Below are positions 11,661-26,600 of a stretch of DNA of 64,000 nucleotides, one piece after another. Made by a program: the position numbers and the translations under genes. The notes under the pieces are model-generated. The model did not search any database. It was not told the DNA's origin and worked only from the letters and a program-made list of their open reading frames with translations. The DNA lies in the NCBI GenBank assembly GCA_963854835.1, contig OY978528.1:54036508-54100507 (forward strand), written 5' to 3'. Positions within the stretch are counted from its first letter, which is position 1. Each line of letters starts with the position of its first letter. Origin of the DNA: Megamerina dolium (lineage: Eukaryota > Arthropoda > Insecta > Diptera > Megamerinidae).

Positions 11661-14600
11661 CTGCGAATGTGAAAATAAAAAAAAAAAATTAGAAACATTA
11701 CAAATTAATGGGATGTAAATATTTATATGCGATGGGAATATGTTGGCTAAAGCTCTGTGCTTGGGATAGTCGAAATTATTTTGGTTTGCAATTTTTCAAT
11801 TATTTACATTCCAAACAGTTCGGCGAATCTATCCTCGATTAAGACAAAATTCGTTACATGATTTAAATGGATTTTAAATGGATTCGAAGGAAATTGGCAA
11901 CTGAGACTAATTACAAAATCCCCAATGTGATCACAATATATCTAATACTGACTATGTCGGGTTTTCAAGTAGCTAAGCTATACATAGGGCAGAGAAACAC
12001 AACCTACTACACAACCTGAACTACTTTTAAAGTAATGGGTGCAACTATATTCATATGAAAGCGTCATCATTAGGCTATTTGAATTCAGAATGTGTCATTG
12101 TTTCGAAGTATAAATAATAGACTCTTATAGCTCCGACTATGTCAACTTTGTGACTTCAAAACATAATTCGCAGATATATTCGCTTTTTGCTTTCATCTAA
12201 AGAAAACTACAGTGGAAAGCCATTGCAAGCTGTGTGGGGCTTATGTAGAATATGTTCCATCATTCTCAATTTTTGAATTTTGTTTTAGACCGTTAAACAG
12301 TGGTGATTTTGATACAAGTGATAAGGAGGGTGAGAGGAGAGCAGCAACGCTTGGAGACGCTGTCAAACTAAAGGACCTCCCTGAATCTTTGGGCATTTTT
12401 CATTGCGTCTATAGAACATGGGTATTATCCAGATAATGGGTCGTATGTGAGAACTTGCCAACAAGACAAATCGATTCCAAAGTCGAATATCGATAGTACG
12501 AAGGTGATGTAGTGTATTTGGTGAGATGAGAAGGGTATGAGTGAAGCCATTATTGGAAAACGCTACCGGCAATAACTCATGAAATTGAAGCGAGCATTAA
12601 ATCAAAAATGGTAGGAATGGGCGTCAACACACATGTCATTGATTTTCAATCATGCTCAACAATGCTCGGCCACATTTTGTGCAACCCGTTAAAACCTACT
12701 TGGAAAATAGCGTATAGCGGATAGAATAGCTAACTTGCCGTATAGCTTAGATTTTCTGATAACTACTGTTTTCGATTAATGCAGAATGCCTTGTCCGGAA
12801 TTAACTTCATTTTAGTTGAAGGTAACAGAAATTGGGTCCACACATTCTTGCCCTAAAAAAAAAAAAAGAAATACTTATTTTATTGCATGTAATTTCCTTG
12901 CAGATTTTTTGGCAGAATAATTTTCAGCAAATGTCATAGACTCTCCCTTTTATTTACATTCGTAGTGCCTACTTTTCCTCCCGGGAATATTCACCCAATT
13001 TCGAAGTTCGTTTAGAATTGAATTAAAGGGAAGAGGAAAAAGCTCCCGGGGAGTTTATATTTAGAATAGGAGAACAGGGAAAAGTTGAAAGATTCCCGGG
13101 AAATTCAGAATTCTTATTCAGAAACAGGCTGTTAGAGACATTTTGAGGTTTAAAAAGATTTACTGACTAATTTAGAAATTCTATAATTCAGAAAATTGAT
13201 GGTATTTTCTTTAAAATTACAATAAAATAATTTTCTTTCATGTTCCAGTTTGCTAAGGACTCTAGCTACATATAGGTACCAATAGGATTTTATGCCCCAA
13301 CCTAGAGTTCCTCTTTATTATTTGTTCTTCTTTTGTTGCTGTTGAATACTTACTAAGCCCGATTTAGTTTGCTTTTGCTGTATGTGATGTGCTTGTTGTT
13401 GTTGTTGTTGTTGTTTAAGATGCTGCTGCTGTTGGAGCTGTTGTTGTTGCTGCAACTGCTGCTGTTGTCTCATTTGTTGCTCATGTTGATGTTGCATGGC
13501 TTGATGTTGTTGTTGTTGTTGTTGCATAGCTTGCTGCTGTTTTTGTTGCTGGTGCTGCGCCTGCATCATATGAATTTGCTGATAATATTGCTGTTGTTGT
13601 TGTTGTTGTTGCTGTTGTTGGTGTTGATGATGATGGTTATTGGCAGTTGTTATATTATTTTCACCAGCCAATGAGCCATAAATACCATTAGCAGGATCAA
13701 TATCCGCAACAGAACCAATACGCTTTGGATATGTGTTGCCTACTATAAAATATTGATTTTTTTTAAATGAAAATATATGAAAATTATTATTGGAGAGAAA
13801 AAAAAAATGATTTTTATGCAATTTTTATACGTAATAATCGCACAGCTCTAGCTTATTCTCAATACTTTTTTACAGCAAATACTGAATCTAACTATGTAGG
13901 TCGAATATACAAATATTTATGTACATTTAGCAACGTTGCCATGATCAACAAAAATGATATATAATTGAGATTGACATTACAAATGTTGTTGTTGGGTGAA
14001 AATAGAAACGTTTAAAACATTTTATACTCTCCATTTCGCCTTTACTCTCTCTCTAAATAAGAATGCCCTACATAAAGAGAAGCGAGCCACTGAAAAACTG
14101 AACGGTGACACTGATTCACATAAGTTCTACTATGATACACCATTGCCATTTAATTCTTTTTAACACTTCAGCTCTTGCAAAACACCCCTAAGGTAGACTA
14201 AAGAGTATCGAATAAGATCCATCTCAACTGTCGAACATATTGATGAGGACGTACTATTCTAGGTTAGGTTTAGTTATACTGGATGACCTTCAAGAGATAG
14301 ATAGATCCCCAATGGGTAATTAGTGATAACAGAACGACTAGATCTATATACGTGATGTTTAAAAATTCAGATTTGCTTTACAGACTTCAGTAGAGCTCTG
14401 TTATTCCAAGAATATGCTTGAGGAGCTAGATCGTTGAACTTTGGGGGTTTAGTATTTAGTACTCTATTACACTCTTCTGATAACCAGAGCCAAGCATCTT
14501 TCGAACTCATATTATTGTAGGCCTCCTTAATATCTAAACAGGCTGCATAGTCTTTTCTATTGAGAGCTACTACTGTAAGTATGAGGAATGTGTATTAGGA

Positions 14601-17600
14601 TTTGGCAGTTGAAAATCATTCTACTATTAATCTAAGATGTAGTTTTATTAGTGCTCTCTTCTACAATAAGAACCTGCAGCTGCAACTAGATTGTTCAACT
14701 GTCGGGCCCTTAAACATTAGTAATTGCCTAGAGAGTTCTTTCTTCCGATTCAACGCTGGGGCGCTTAATTACAAAGAAAGTGAGAAGCTTGGTGCTGCTA
14801 TTATTGAAGTCTCCCTAAATATCAAAAAAGGCTGCTAGGGAGTATTGCTTATAAGCTTTTCTATGGAGAGCTATTTCTGTAGATCAGCATGCGTGCTGGG
14901 ATTTAAATTTGGAAATCATTCTACTGCTAATCTTAATCAGTTAGCGAGCTTTCTTGAAGAGGTGCCAGAAGAAATATGTGTACTTGCGCTGGGATCTACT
15001 GGAGTTAAAAATGATTCAAGCTTTGCTAACCTAAGGCCTACAGTAGCGCTTCAAGTACGTTATAAAATTTCGACACTTGCCCAGAATTAACTTGATACTG
15101 ATATTAATAAATAAAAACTAAGGAATTTGAAGTGTTGTGCAGTCAAAAATTACCTGGCGGTGTGATGTTATGGCTCAAACCTTCATTATCCGTTGTTTCA
15201 GTAAAAAATTCAGATGGGTTGCCAGAAAGTATTTGCACCCCTTCTACTTATAGGGCTACTCTAAATATTTTTCACATTTACTGGTTATACACAATCAATT
15301 GGTTTCAACATGATGGATTTTAAAGGCCTTAAACAGTTATCGGCCGCTATTTCTTTACGAAATCCATATAGACAGCCATAATGAATATACACCCTATTTA
15401 TTGGCCGACTTTACATTAGGTCTATTGTGTATATTTACAGGCATTTTTGGTGAATGAATAATTTTCAATTATGACGGCACTAAAGTTGTTTTTTGTGAGG
15501 GGACTTAAAACCTTCCAAGATCTGGGGGAGAAGGTTTTAGTAAAAAATCAATGCTCGTAATCTCAAAATTGATTAGCAAAATTATGGTCAATAAGAAATG
15601 TTTTTAGAATGTGTAATAGTTCTTCAGTCTTTCAGTGGTCAAACCTCTACAAGCTAACAATGTTCTGTGAGAACTCACCGGAACCGCGACTATCAGAGCT
15701 ATATATAAGCGTGGTACTTGGTCTAGAAGTGTTGGGCATTTGACGTGGACCATCTGTCAATGGATCATAATCGGCAATTTTGCCAATGTTATTTGTGAGA
15801 GCGGCAGCATTACCACCACCACCACTGCCGTTGCCACCAATATTATTCAACAGGACACCACCACTATGACCAACAATGCTTCCATTGCTATTGTGGTGTG
15901 ATGCTGCAGATGGTACAGATGCTTGTGTCGATGCCAAGGATGTGGCTGATGAGTAATTATAACTATTGCTGGCGTACAGTTGCTGTGCTGGCTGTGGTGC
16001 TGTGCTATATGTTGACGATGGCTTCTGTTGCAGCTGCTGCTGTTGTTGCATCTGATACGTGCCATTATTATTGTTGTATGTTGTTCCTGCTGTATTGTTT
16101 GTTACAGCGTTTGTATTTGAAGCAGCTGGTCGTGAATAATTGTTATCATATTGATCGTAAACATAAGAAGGCGTAGGTGCAACAATAGTCTCGTTCATCG
16201 TTTGAGTGGCACCTGTAGGATGATGCGAATTTTGTAAAATTGCGGAACGCAACTGATTGTAACTATTGTTTGGCTGTTGATATTGCGATTGTTGTTGTTG
16301 TTGCAGTTGCTGATGTGCTGTTGCCGATGTTGCTGCTGTTGGATATAAATGTGATGTTTGTTTAATTGGTTGTTGCTGCTGCTGCTGTTGTTGTTGGCGT
16401 AATGCCTGTGGCTGTTGATAGTGCTCGTATTGTTGTTGTTGTTGCTGCTGCTGCTGTTCATGTTGTTGATATTGATGTTGTGAATGTAGTTGCCTCTGAT
16501 TCTGTTGTTGTTGTTGATTATGATATTGTGCATTTGTTGCTGACGCTGCTGCTGCTGCTGCTGCTGCTTGATTACTAGAAATTATTGCCGCCATATTATG
16601 TTGCTGATGTTGTATTGGTGGTGGTGGTAGTATTGTTTGTTGCTGTTGATAGCTTATTTGTTGTTGTTGATATTGGTTTTGATTTTGATGTGATGCACCC
16701 GGTGGCAACGGCGGTGATAATTGTTGTGCTGGCGGTAGCGGTGATTGTGATGTTGCTATTGTTGGTGCTATTGCTCCTGCTGTTGCTGATGATGCATTAG
16801 CTGCTAATGTTGGAGCATATTGTGAGAATTGTTCGGCAGCTAGTGTTTCGGAAAAATATTCCGATTCATCTGTGTGTTAACATTTTCATAACGAGTGGTT
16901 GTATTTGTGTGGATGTGTGGACATGCGTAAATTTGTGCGTGTGTTGATTGTTGAACATACACATCAAGTGCGGATTAATTTGTGGTTGTTAATAGTAGTA
17001 GTTGCAGTCACCGTGTGCGCAATTGTGTTTTTGTAACAACAACAATGTTAATCATAATAATGATGATGATGATGATGATGATGACGATAGAGATGATAAT
17101 GACGTAATTTTGGCAAAAGCACATACAGGTTATCACATAGCAAATACAAATGAAAATAAATAAAAAAAAAATAAACAAATAAATTAGATGGATATATTTT
17201 TTTTGGTTAAAATGTGGTTTTTTAGCTTTAAATTTAGTTGATAATATTTTATAAAATTAGCATCTATTAATGACAATTATTAAATATAGTCTGATTGATT
17301 TGTTTCGTATGTTTATAAACAAATAAAAAAAAAACAAAATTAGAAAAATTAATCGTCATTCACAAACAACAAGGGGAATCCCATATATGTGTAAAATTGT
17401 AGTTTTATTAAAGAGATTAACCATATAAAGCATTAAAAATATTCGAACCATTGCATAAGATTTAATTAGCTGAGAAATATGATTGTCATGACAGATAAGA
17501 CATACTGACTTAAATACAATTGCTTTTGTACCAAATGTGAGAGTGATTTTCATCCGATAACGGTCATTTTCAAATATACTCACGCTCATTGATAACAAAA

Positions 17601-20567
17601 TCGCACGTACAGAGTTTCAGTCAACAAAGTCGACAAACATATGTACATTTGCAAACATACTTTTGTATGGGAGGTAGGTGTGGTTTTAATCCGATTCCGT
17701 TCAATTTAAAACTTATCACCTTACTGGTTAATATATTCATGTATACAAAGTTTAAGCTTCATTGCTTTGTATGGGAGGTAGGTGCGATTTTTCTCGGATA
17801 GTGTCCGTTCTTAAACTTATTTTTTACCAGGTAAATATAGCGTTTCAGCTGGAAAACTATAAATTATCGTGAGCAGTTTGAAATATATGCACGGAAATAT
17901 ACTTTTGTATGGGAAGTTCTTATTTTAATCTTATTACGCCCATTTTTGATCTCGTATATATACAGGGTTAGACGATTGAAGTGTTACCAACTACACACAG
18001 GTATATCTGTCAAACCGATATTGCCAACTACATAAAATTCATACCAATGACAGCTGTTTATATTGTTTACAAACCACATTTGCGTCTATGTTTTTTAGAA
18101 CAAAAGTTATTCGAAATGGAATTCAAAGGTAATAATAAATAAGGTAAAAATCACAACCAGCTATTGATATATATGCACGGAAATTCGTGCTCACACCCCT
18201 CAAAGTGAATAAAATATTTGTGTATCTTACCATAAATCATTACATTGATACGTTATGGTGGTAGACGAAAAAAAAAACAGCAACATCGCCTGAAATGATT
18301 CGGAAAGTGAAGGCTCGACTTGAACGAAATCCACATCGTAGTGGTAATCAAATGACCAAAGAACTGGAAATATCCCAGCGAAGCATCCGATGCATATTCT
18401 AAAATAAGCTAAAGCTAAAGCATTACAAGTTCCAAAAGGCACACGATCTTACACCAAAACAACAAAAAGTTAGACTCGAAAGGGCAAAGGAGTTGTTACG
18501 TTTGCACGAACGTGGCGAATTTCCAAAAAAAAAAAATGAGTAAAATTTCCGTATTGAGCAGTTCATAAACTCTCAAAATGATAGTGTTTACTTGACTGAA
18601 CACACTTCCGAAAATTTGAGACTACGAGTGGGCACCTGAAGTAATTTTCCATCTCAAGTAATGACATGAGCAGCTGTGACCACCGATGGACGCTCTCCAA
18701 TCGTTGTCATCGATGTCATGGTGTCAAATTTAATGCGACTTATTATCGTGCAAGTGTTTTGAAAGTTGCTTTAGAGCTGTGGGCACGCAAACATTTCGGT
18801 CGTAGACTGATTCAGTTTTCGTTGATTTACTGTTTTCAATCAGAAAATGAAAAAATTCCGTGGGAAAACAGCGTTAATAAATATAATAATCACATGTGTT
18901 GAGTTTTAACTTGTAAGCGTTAAATTTTTGGATGCGCAAAATGTGAATACAATCTATAATACAAAGCACAATTTCAATTTCAGGCCGTGAAATGCGACGT
19001 ACGTGAATCGAAACATAACTTTGTTCATATTCTTTATATTTTTCCCTTATAATATAAGCAAATTTACTTGATGTATAAATGCACTACATGTTTTATTATA
19101 TAAATCTCTTTTACATTATTTGAAAATGTTTTGTTTCAGGTTTCAGAATATTTATAAGCCCATTTACACTATGGTCTAGAAAAATTTAGATGCTTGCTTT
19201 GATACAATACAAATTTTTACACATTTATAGGTATATCCCAAAAAATACAATATATCACAACAACAAACAAATGCAATCATGAATGAATTAGATAAAAACT
19301 AAAACGTGTTACACATAAGTACATCGAATATATACTATATATTTATTTATACATGTAAAATATATAGAAGCATTTGTGCAAAATTAAAATAAAAATTATA
19401 GTATTTTACTACATACCACGACTATCTGCAACCTCTGCAGTTTCACGTTGTTTTTCCATAGCTGCCTTTTTCTCCAAATCACCATGATATGCAACATTCG
19501 ATATGTGTTTTGTATTTTGCTTAATTCGCAATGTCTCTGGATCATCAGCCACCTGCGAAATACAATATGAATACGTAAGAGAATTATTTACATTATGATA
19601 AAACACCCATTTTAACATCGTTCGTCTTTCTGTATACTGACCTGTGTAAATTTGCCTTTGGCTTTTTCAAAATCCTCATGGTATTTTACATTCGATTGGA
19701 TTTTTGTATTTTCCGCTATCCTCTTTAATTCGGGCGTATCTGCAATAGCTGTTGCTTTGGCTTTTGGGATGTGTCTGTAAAAAGATAAATTAATTTTGAA
19801 TAAGTAAATAATTTATTCTAAATGAAAAAAATAAATAAATAAATGTTCAACTACAAAATATTGAATAATGAATATGGGCATTTCCCTGGGAAGGTAAATT
19901 TAAAACTGGAAATAATTTAAATATTGCAAATATTTGAATATTTTTGAAAATTTCCAATAAGATTTATGGTAAATGTAGAAATATTAAATTTTGTCAACAA
20001 TTTTAGATAAAAGGGTTAATACGAGAACGTATTGCGTGCGCCACTCAGGAATTGCCCATATGCTTCATATTTCTTTTACAATATTTGCAATTAATTTTAG
20101 TCAATATCTCCCCCCTCTACGTTTTCCTTTTGCTTCAGAGTTCAATGAACGTCGAATAACTTGTATACGTATGTACAGACATGTACACATACATACATAC
20201 GTATATTATAAAAGTGTTTGCAAGTACAATTGCATACAATTATAAATAATTTAATAAAAATCAAAAGAAATTGAAAATATTAAATTGTTGAAGAGTTCAC
20301 AATATGTTGTCTTATGGCACTCATTCTGGTCGTTGTTAACGTATTATTATTGTTATGCTTGTTGTTTGTTTGTTATTGAGGTGGTGGTTTTGTTGCTTGG
20401 GCACATCATCGATTGTATTTTCTATTGCATTGGTGCTATAATGGTCATAGTAATTGTAACATTTCAAATTATTTGTGCATATACATACGTCTATGGGAAG
20501 AATGGTTCTTTATGGGGGGTTAATTGACGTTACAGCATAGTGGCACAAGGCCGTTTAATGGCCATAG

Positions 20568-20607
<40 letters not shown>

Positions 20608-23600
20608 ACACACTATAGATAGTCTTTTATGTGCATATATGATGGCTGAGGATGAATAAAAAAATTAGAATACATTCAATTGTGACTGCTATGTGTTGTC
20701 GGTAGTATATTTATATGTACATATGTATGATGTATGTGCCTACATGTACAAATCATCAAGCTTAAACATGCACTAGTTTCCACAATTCTTTATTCTTATT
20801 CTTGTTGGTGTTCTTTTTTTTTGCAGATATTTATTTTAATTACTCACAAATATTTGCAAACAATAGCTAAATTCTATTTCTTGTTTGGGTTTGGGTTAGA
20901 TAATGACAACTACATACCTACATCATGCTAGTACTTGTAATAAATTTGTATTTTTTATCTCAGCATAATTGTTGTAACTATGTATATATGCAAAAACGTC
21001 AAATCATACATTTCTATGGTATATTAGTGCATGTGTACGTACTAATAATTATATACATATACACTAAGCAGGAAAAAAATATACATTGAGGGTATTCATA
21101 AGGTGTCATAATACGTCATATTGTCATATTATTAAAAGTCATCAGCTGTTACTCTTTACTTCATGTACGTATAAAAGCATCTCATAACTAAAAAATTATA
21201 CACATACACTTATACACTTCATACAATCATGAGGAAATCCAAAACTTGCTTTTTGCACTAAGCAGTTACTATTTCGGTAAAAAAAAAATGTATTTTTAGT
21301 TACTATTTCGGTTATTTAACTTTCTCTTGAATTTTTAATTAATTTAGCTGCGTCATTTAGTTTGTGTTTGACAGCCATTGAAAGTAGACAACCTCGTGAA
21401 TTTTTTGAAAATGAAAAAGTCAAGCATTAACTATTTTTCTTGGGTAAAAAACTATTACCGAAACCAAGGAAATGCTTGATAAATACTATGAGTGTAGAGT
21501 GATCAACTTTTATTAAGAAGTGCTTTATTGAATTTCGTTGTAGTCCCACCAGCACAAGTGACTCCAAAAGGTCAGGTCGCCTAAAAGTGACGGCACACAA
21601 GAAATCGTCGATAAAATAAATGATATGGAAGGATCGAGGAATTAACTTGTGAAATGGCTAAATTTGTAAGCATCTCAATTGAGTGGGTTCATCACATTTT
21701 ATATGGATTTAGATATGAAAAAAAAAATATTCGTAAGATGATTGCCGTGTTTGTTCACAATCGACAATAAACACAATCGTATGATAAGTTCAAAGCAGTG
21801 TTAACAGTAATCCTCACGGTTTTTTGCATGTGAAACCAGACATGTGATGTAAAAGCCTAGCCGCTTGAGTTAATTTGTATTAAATCCTCACAAATGCAAA
21901 TTGAAAATTTACCTTGACAGACGAGGAACTTGTGCATTTACTAAACATTTGATTTTTATGTCAGCAGATTTTCTGTGGGTTTTATTTTCTTTAACTGGAT
22001 AGACGGAAAAAATGATGATTGGTAGTTGCACGGTTGGTATGAACCCACATTTTAATTGAAAAAAAAAAAATACTTTAAATTTATTATTCGTTCTTTTACT
22101 CGTATTTCAAAATGGTTAAAATAACTTTCGTCAATTATTTAATTTATATTACAGTATCTACCTGCTGGTAGTATTACAGTATTCCCATATTGAAATAACT
22201 AAATTCAGTATAAATTTAGCATTGATTTCGTGCATTTATGCCAGAGGTAATGCATTTAAATGGGTATAATTCACGAGTTATATTATATTATGGCTGTTTT
22301 TGCAAATTAAGGGTGCCTTCTGTCTAGGCTATAATTCCCATGGATTATCTTGAAAAGGGTAAGACGAACACCGGTGGTTATTATTCACAGCTGATGGACA
22401 AATTCGACATTGATTTAAGCTAAAACGATCGGATTTGGCGAAGAAAAAAGTGTAAAACACCTCATTGCTAAAAAATATTTAATGAACGAGACAATAGGTC
22501 CAAGCAAAAATTAAATTTATATCAAGTGGTTAAAAAAAATCGAAGATTTACTTTGCTTTCAAACAGAGGAGGACCGTTTAATATTGTGCTTAAGCAGAAA
22601 AAATCCTGAATGGCGTAGAAAACAAAAACCACCGTAAACCAGTAAACCATTTCCTATCTTGCTCTGATTAAAACAAATTTTAATTGTTGATAACCATAAA
22701 ATTTAAAATGTGCAAAAATACAAATATCATTTCCGAACGTTAAACTATTAAAATTTAAAGCTGTCACAGCGCTTCCAAATCCTCTCTGATGAGGGCAATC
22801 TTCTAATTCTATCATTCTTGATGCCATACAATTCTAATTCTAATTCTATAATTCTTGATGCGATACCAAGAATGATCAGAAAGGATTTGGGACCGCTGTA
22901 ACGTAACATTGGTCCAGCTACGAGGGAAATGACAAAATGATGAACAAATTGAAAAGAATGTAAACAATTATTATTATTATTATTAGAGGGTTGTATTGCA
23001 CTGCGACCCTAGGTCTATTGTGCACCCCATCATGGACTAGAGTATTTCTCTAAGGCCAGCATCCATAAGAAAGTTTAGTATAGATCTTACCCTAATGGAC
23101 TTCAGCAGATTTTCCGGTATTATAAATTCCCCGAAGTTGTTCCTTCTTGTGTGCATAAGTGCTGGGCACGTTTCCAACACATGTTTTACAGTTTCATTCT
23201 CCTCCCTGCAATGTCGGCAGGTTTCATCCGAGAAGATTTCCACTTTCGTTAGGTGATAATTCAGCCTGCAGTGTCTCGTCAATAATCTCGTGATGATTCT
23301 TATATTATTCTTGTTTAAACTGATACATTCCTCAAGTTGTTTTAGGTTATAGGTCCCTAAAAGTGTCTTGGATGGGGACAACCCTGGTAAGTTTTCCCAG
23401 TATGATTGTCAATGTAAACAATATGGAATAATGAATGAATAAAGCAAACATTGGACAAGTGTGACGTCACATACACAGCTGATTCCGTCAAATTCACTGA
23501 GAACCGATTAGTAGTAAAAGATGGGCGTAACCTTAGTGTTCTGTCATCTGTGATGCGATACCACATAGTTTCAAAATATGAAAAATGATATCAATTAATT

Positions 23601-26600
23601 TTCCATAACTGTACGTACATAAAAGAGAATATGATATATCATACATATAACAAAGACTAAAAATATGGCACAGCAATATAGAATGCACTATTGTTTGTGA
23701 GGCGTTTGAATGCAGTGAATATATATGCAGGTTTTAGTGGATCGATAAGTATTTAAGGTTAAATATTAAGGTCATATTGTATATGATGTACATATACGCA
23801 TATAGTAGCTGCAGCAGCAATAGTAAAAACGAAAAATTTGCAAGAAAACATATTAATTGGATAGATATACTGTGCTACATTTGATTACAGTCACTTGAAA
23901 ATTCGCTCTAAAAACAATTATAAGAGGCGAGTAAAAAATGCAAGTGATGATAATCAAGTGATGTGCAGTGTAGTACTATATAACACACAAAATATACCTC
24001 ATCTCTTGTATGTAATATATTCGAATGTTGTAAATCAACTACTATGTCAGTGCGTCACTTGGTCAATGGCTCTGTTCAATGATATATAGAGAGAGTGAGA
24101 GAGTGTAGCTATATCGTAAATTGACTTTAAATCCGATAATCGAAATAATGTAAAAAAATAAATAAATATGTGGCACTTATAAGCTCTAGAGTGCTCTTTG
24201 GCACTAAACACTGAGCTACGGCACCATAGATAAAAATGTTTGTGCCTCCATTTATGTTAGTACTCTCCTCTTTTGGATGAGGCTTAATTGTAATGTGTTT
24301 TCCAATGGTGTCATTCAGCAAGCTAAACCACTCCTTTCAATATGTTTTACACATACTATTTTTCTCTACGGATGCACTATTATGTTATGAGTTTATAAAC
24401 CCATTATCGTACAATTGTTTACGTTAAAACACGGCGTGTGCAATAAAATCAAAATAAAGTAATGTTGTATAAAATGGAACAATTTTGAAAATTTAAAAAA
24501 TGCTTCTCTATTTTATTTTATTTTTCATTATATCTAGTTTCTATATGGATTGTTGTGTTGAATGAGATCACCACAAATATATAAGGAATATGAGCGAATA
24601 TGATGTTGTTTTCTTTTCAATGGTGTCAACATTGATGAAAGTAAAATTTTCAACAAAATATTTCAACATTATTTGGTTCACTGGATTTATATATATACGT
24701 AAATATATATATGTTAATATGCCAATCATGAAATGACAGCTATTTATGTACATATATACACTACTGTGTACATGTACTAGTGTATCTCTGTATGTATTGT
24801 ATAAGTAGTTATAAAGTGCTAAGCGATGGCTTTGAAATCCATTTGGAATATTAGTAGGTTAGTGAAATGTAATATGAAAAGTGAAAATATATTTTTAAAT
24901 TAATACCACTTCATACAAATGGATATTTTTTAATATCCGTAATGAAGAGATATGAAATTACAAAAAGTGACACAAATAAATAAATGAAAATTAATATTGC
25001 ATTTTAGTAAATATGTGTGCATATGTTAAAAAACTTATGGGATGTATTTTCTTATTGGAATCTGTTAGCACTATTAAATTTATGTAGCGAATATACCATA
25101 CATACAGGGTTATATTTTAGCAACTTTCTCTTTGGCAACACTGTTTTTGGCAGCTCAGCTGTTTTCGTGTAACATGTTATTGTCGAACATGTTCAGTTTG
25201 GTCTATATTTTGAAACCATGAATCGACTTACAAACGAACAACGCTTGCAGATTATTGAATTTTATTATCCAAATTCATGTTCGGTTAAGAAAGTGCGTCG
25301 TGCACTTCTTCCATTTTATGGTCAGTTTGGACCACCTTCTGAGGCGACTATTCGGAATCTTGTGACTAAATTTCGCACCAAATTTACATTATTGGACACT
25401 AAATACGCAGCTGTATCGGCCAGTGTTGTAGATGACTGTGAATTATCGATTTGGCGCCGTTCGCAGCAATTGGGCTTCTGTTACTCCACTATGTGGAAAA
25501 TTTTGCGGAAGGATTTGGGTGTAAAACCTTTTAAAATACAACTACAACAACGGCTAACTTTGGGTGAATGGGCGCTGGCAAAGTTGGAAGATCCACATTT
25601 TTATCGGAAAAATATGTTTAGCGACGAAGCTCATTTCTGATTGAATGAAGCATTGCAAGAACTGCCAATGCATCCCGAAAAATGTAACGTTTGGTGTGAA
25701 CTATGGGGCGGTGGCATCATTCGACCGTACTTTTTCCAAGACGACGAAGGCAGGAATGTTACTGTGAATGGCGAGCGCTACCGTGCGATGATTACAAACT
25801 TTTTTTTTGCCCAAAATGGAAGAGTTGGACTTGGCTGATATGTGGTTTCAACAAGAACGTGCCATATGTCCCACAGCACTAGAAACAATGGTCCATTTGA
25901 GAGGCGGGTCCGGTGAACAGTTTATTTCACGTTTGGGGCCGGTCGATTGGCCGTCTAGATCGTGCCTAGATTTAACGCCTTTAGACTATTTTTGGTGGGG
26001 CGATGTTAAGGCACATGTCTATAGCGACAAGCCCGCAACGGTTGATGCACTGGAAGCCAATATTGAAGAATTTTTTCGTGAGATATCGGCCGATATGTTG
26101 GCGAGAGTATGCCAAAATTGGACCCAGCGTATGAACCATTTGAGGTCAACATTTACATGAAGTCATCTTTAAACATTGAATTATATAGATCGTTCTATAG
26201 ACTCAAATAAACATTTCATACATTTCTCTAAATTATGTGTTTTTTTTAATCAAATCGGAAGTCTCTTAAAAAATCATCCTCTTGCTCCAATATTAATTTA
26301 AAAAAAAAAACCAGATGGATTCAAATCAAATGTAAAATGTATAGAAACAAAGGAGATAGTATTATGCGCTTTTCTCGATATAGAAGGTCTTTTTGACAAC
26401 ACTTCACATGAAGCCATCCAGAAAGCTCCGATTAATAGCGGTGTTAACGATACTCTAGCTTTATAGATGAGCAATGAGATAGCTGTTCGCTAGGAAGGTA
26501 GAAATACTAATTGGGATTTAACTCCTCTTGCATCTTCCACTAGGCTCTTTCACTCAATGTTGTAAAGGAAGACCATCGAATGAAACGTTTCGGTAAAAGT

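Noticed and set aside
13369..13674. Plus-strand Leu-rich ORF
   Set aside because: Antisense shadow of the CAG/CAA tracts in the Lasp linker exon; the minus frame has splice sites and conserved anchors.
14400..14600. Possible LINE reverse transcriptase on the minus strand (DIKEAYNN)
   Set aside because: Too short and isolated to call as a mobile element; noted only in the intron description.
15847..16800. Other-frame ORFs (Asn-, His- and Val-rich) over the large Lasp exon
   Set aside because: Shadows of trinucleotide repeats; only the Gln-rich minus frame joins correctly to neighbouring exons.
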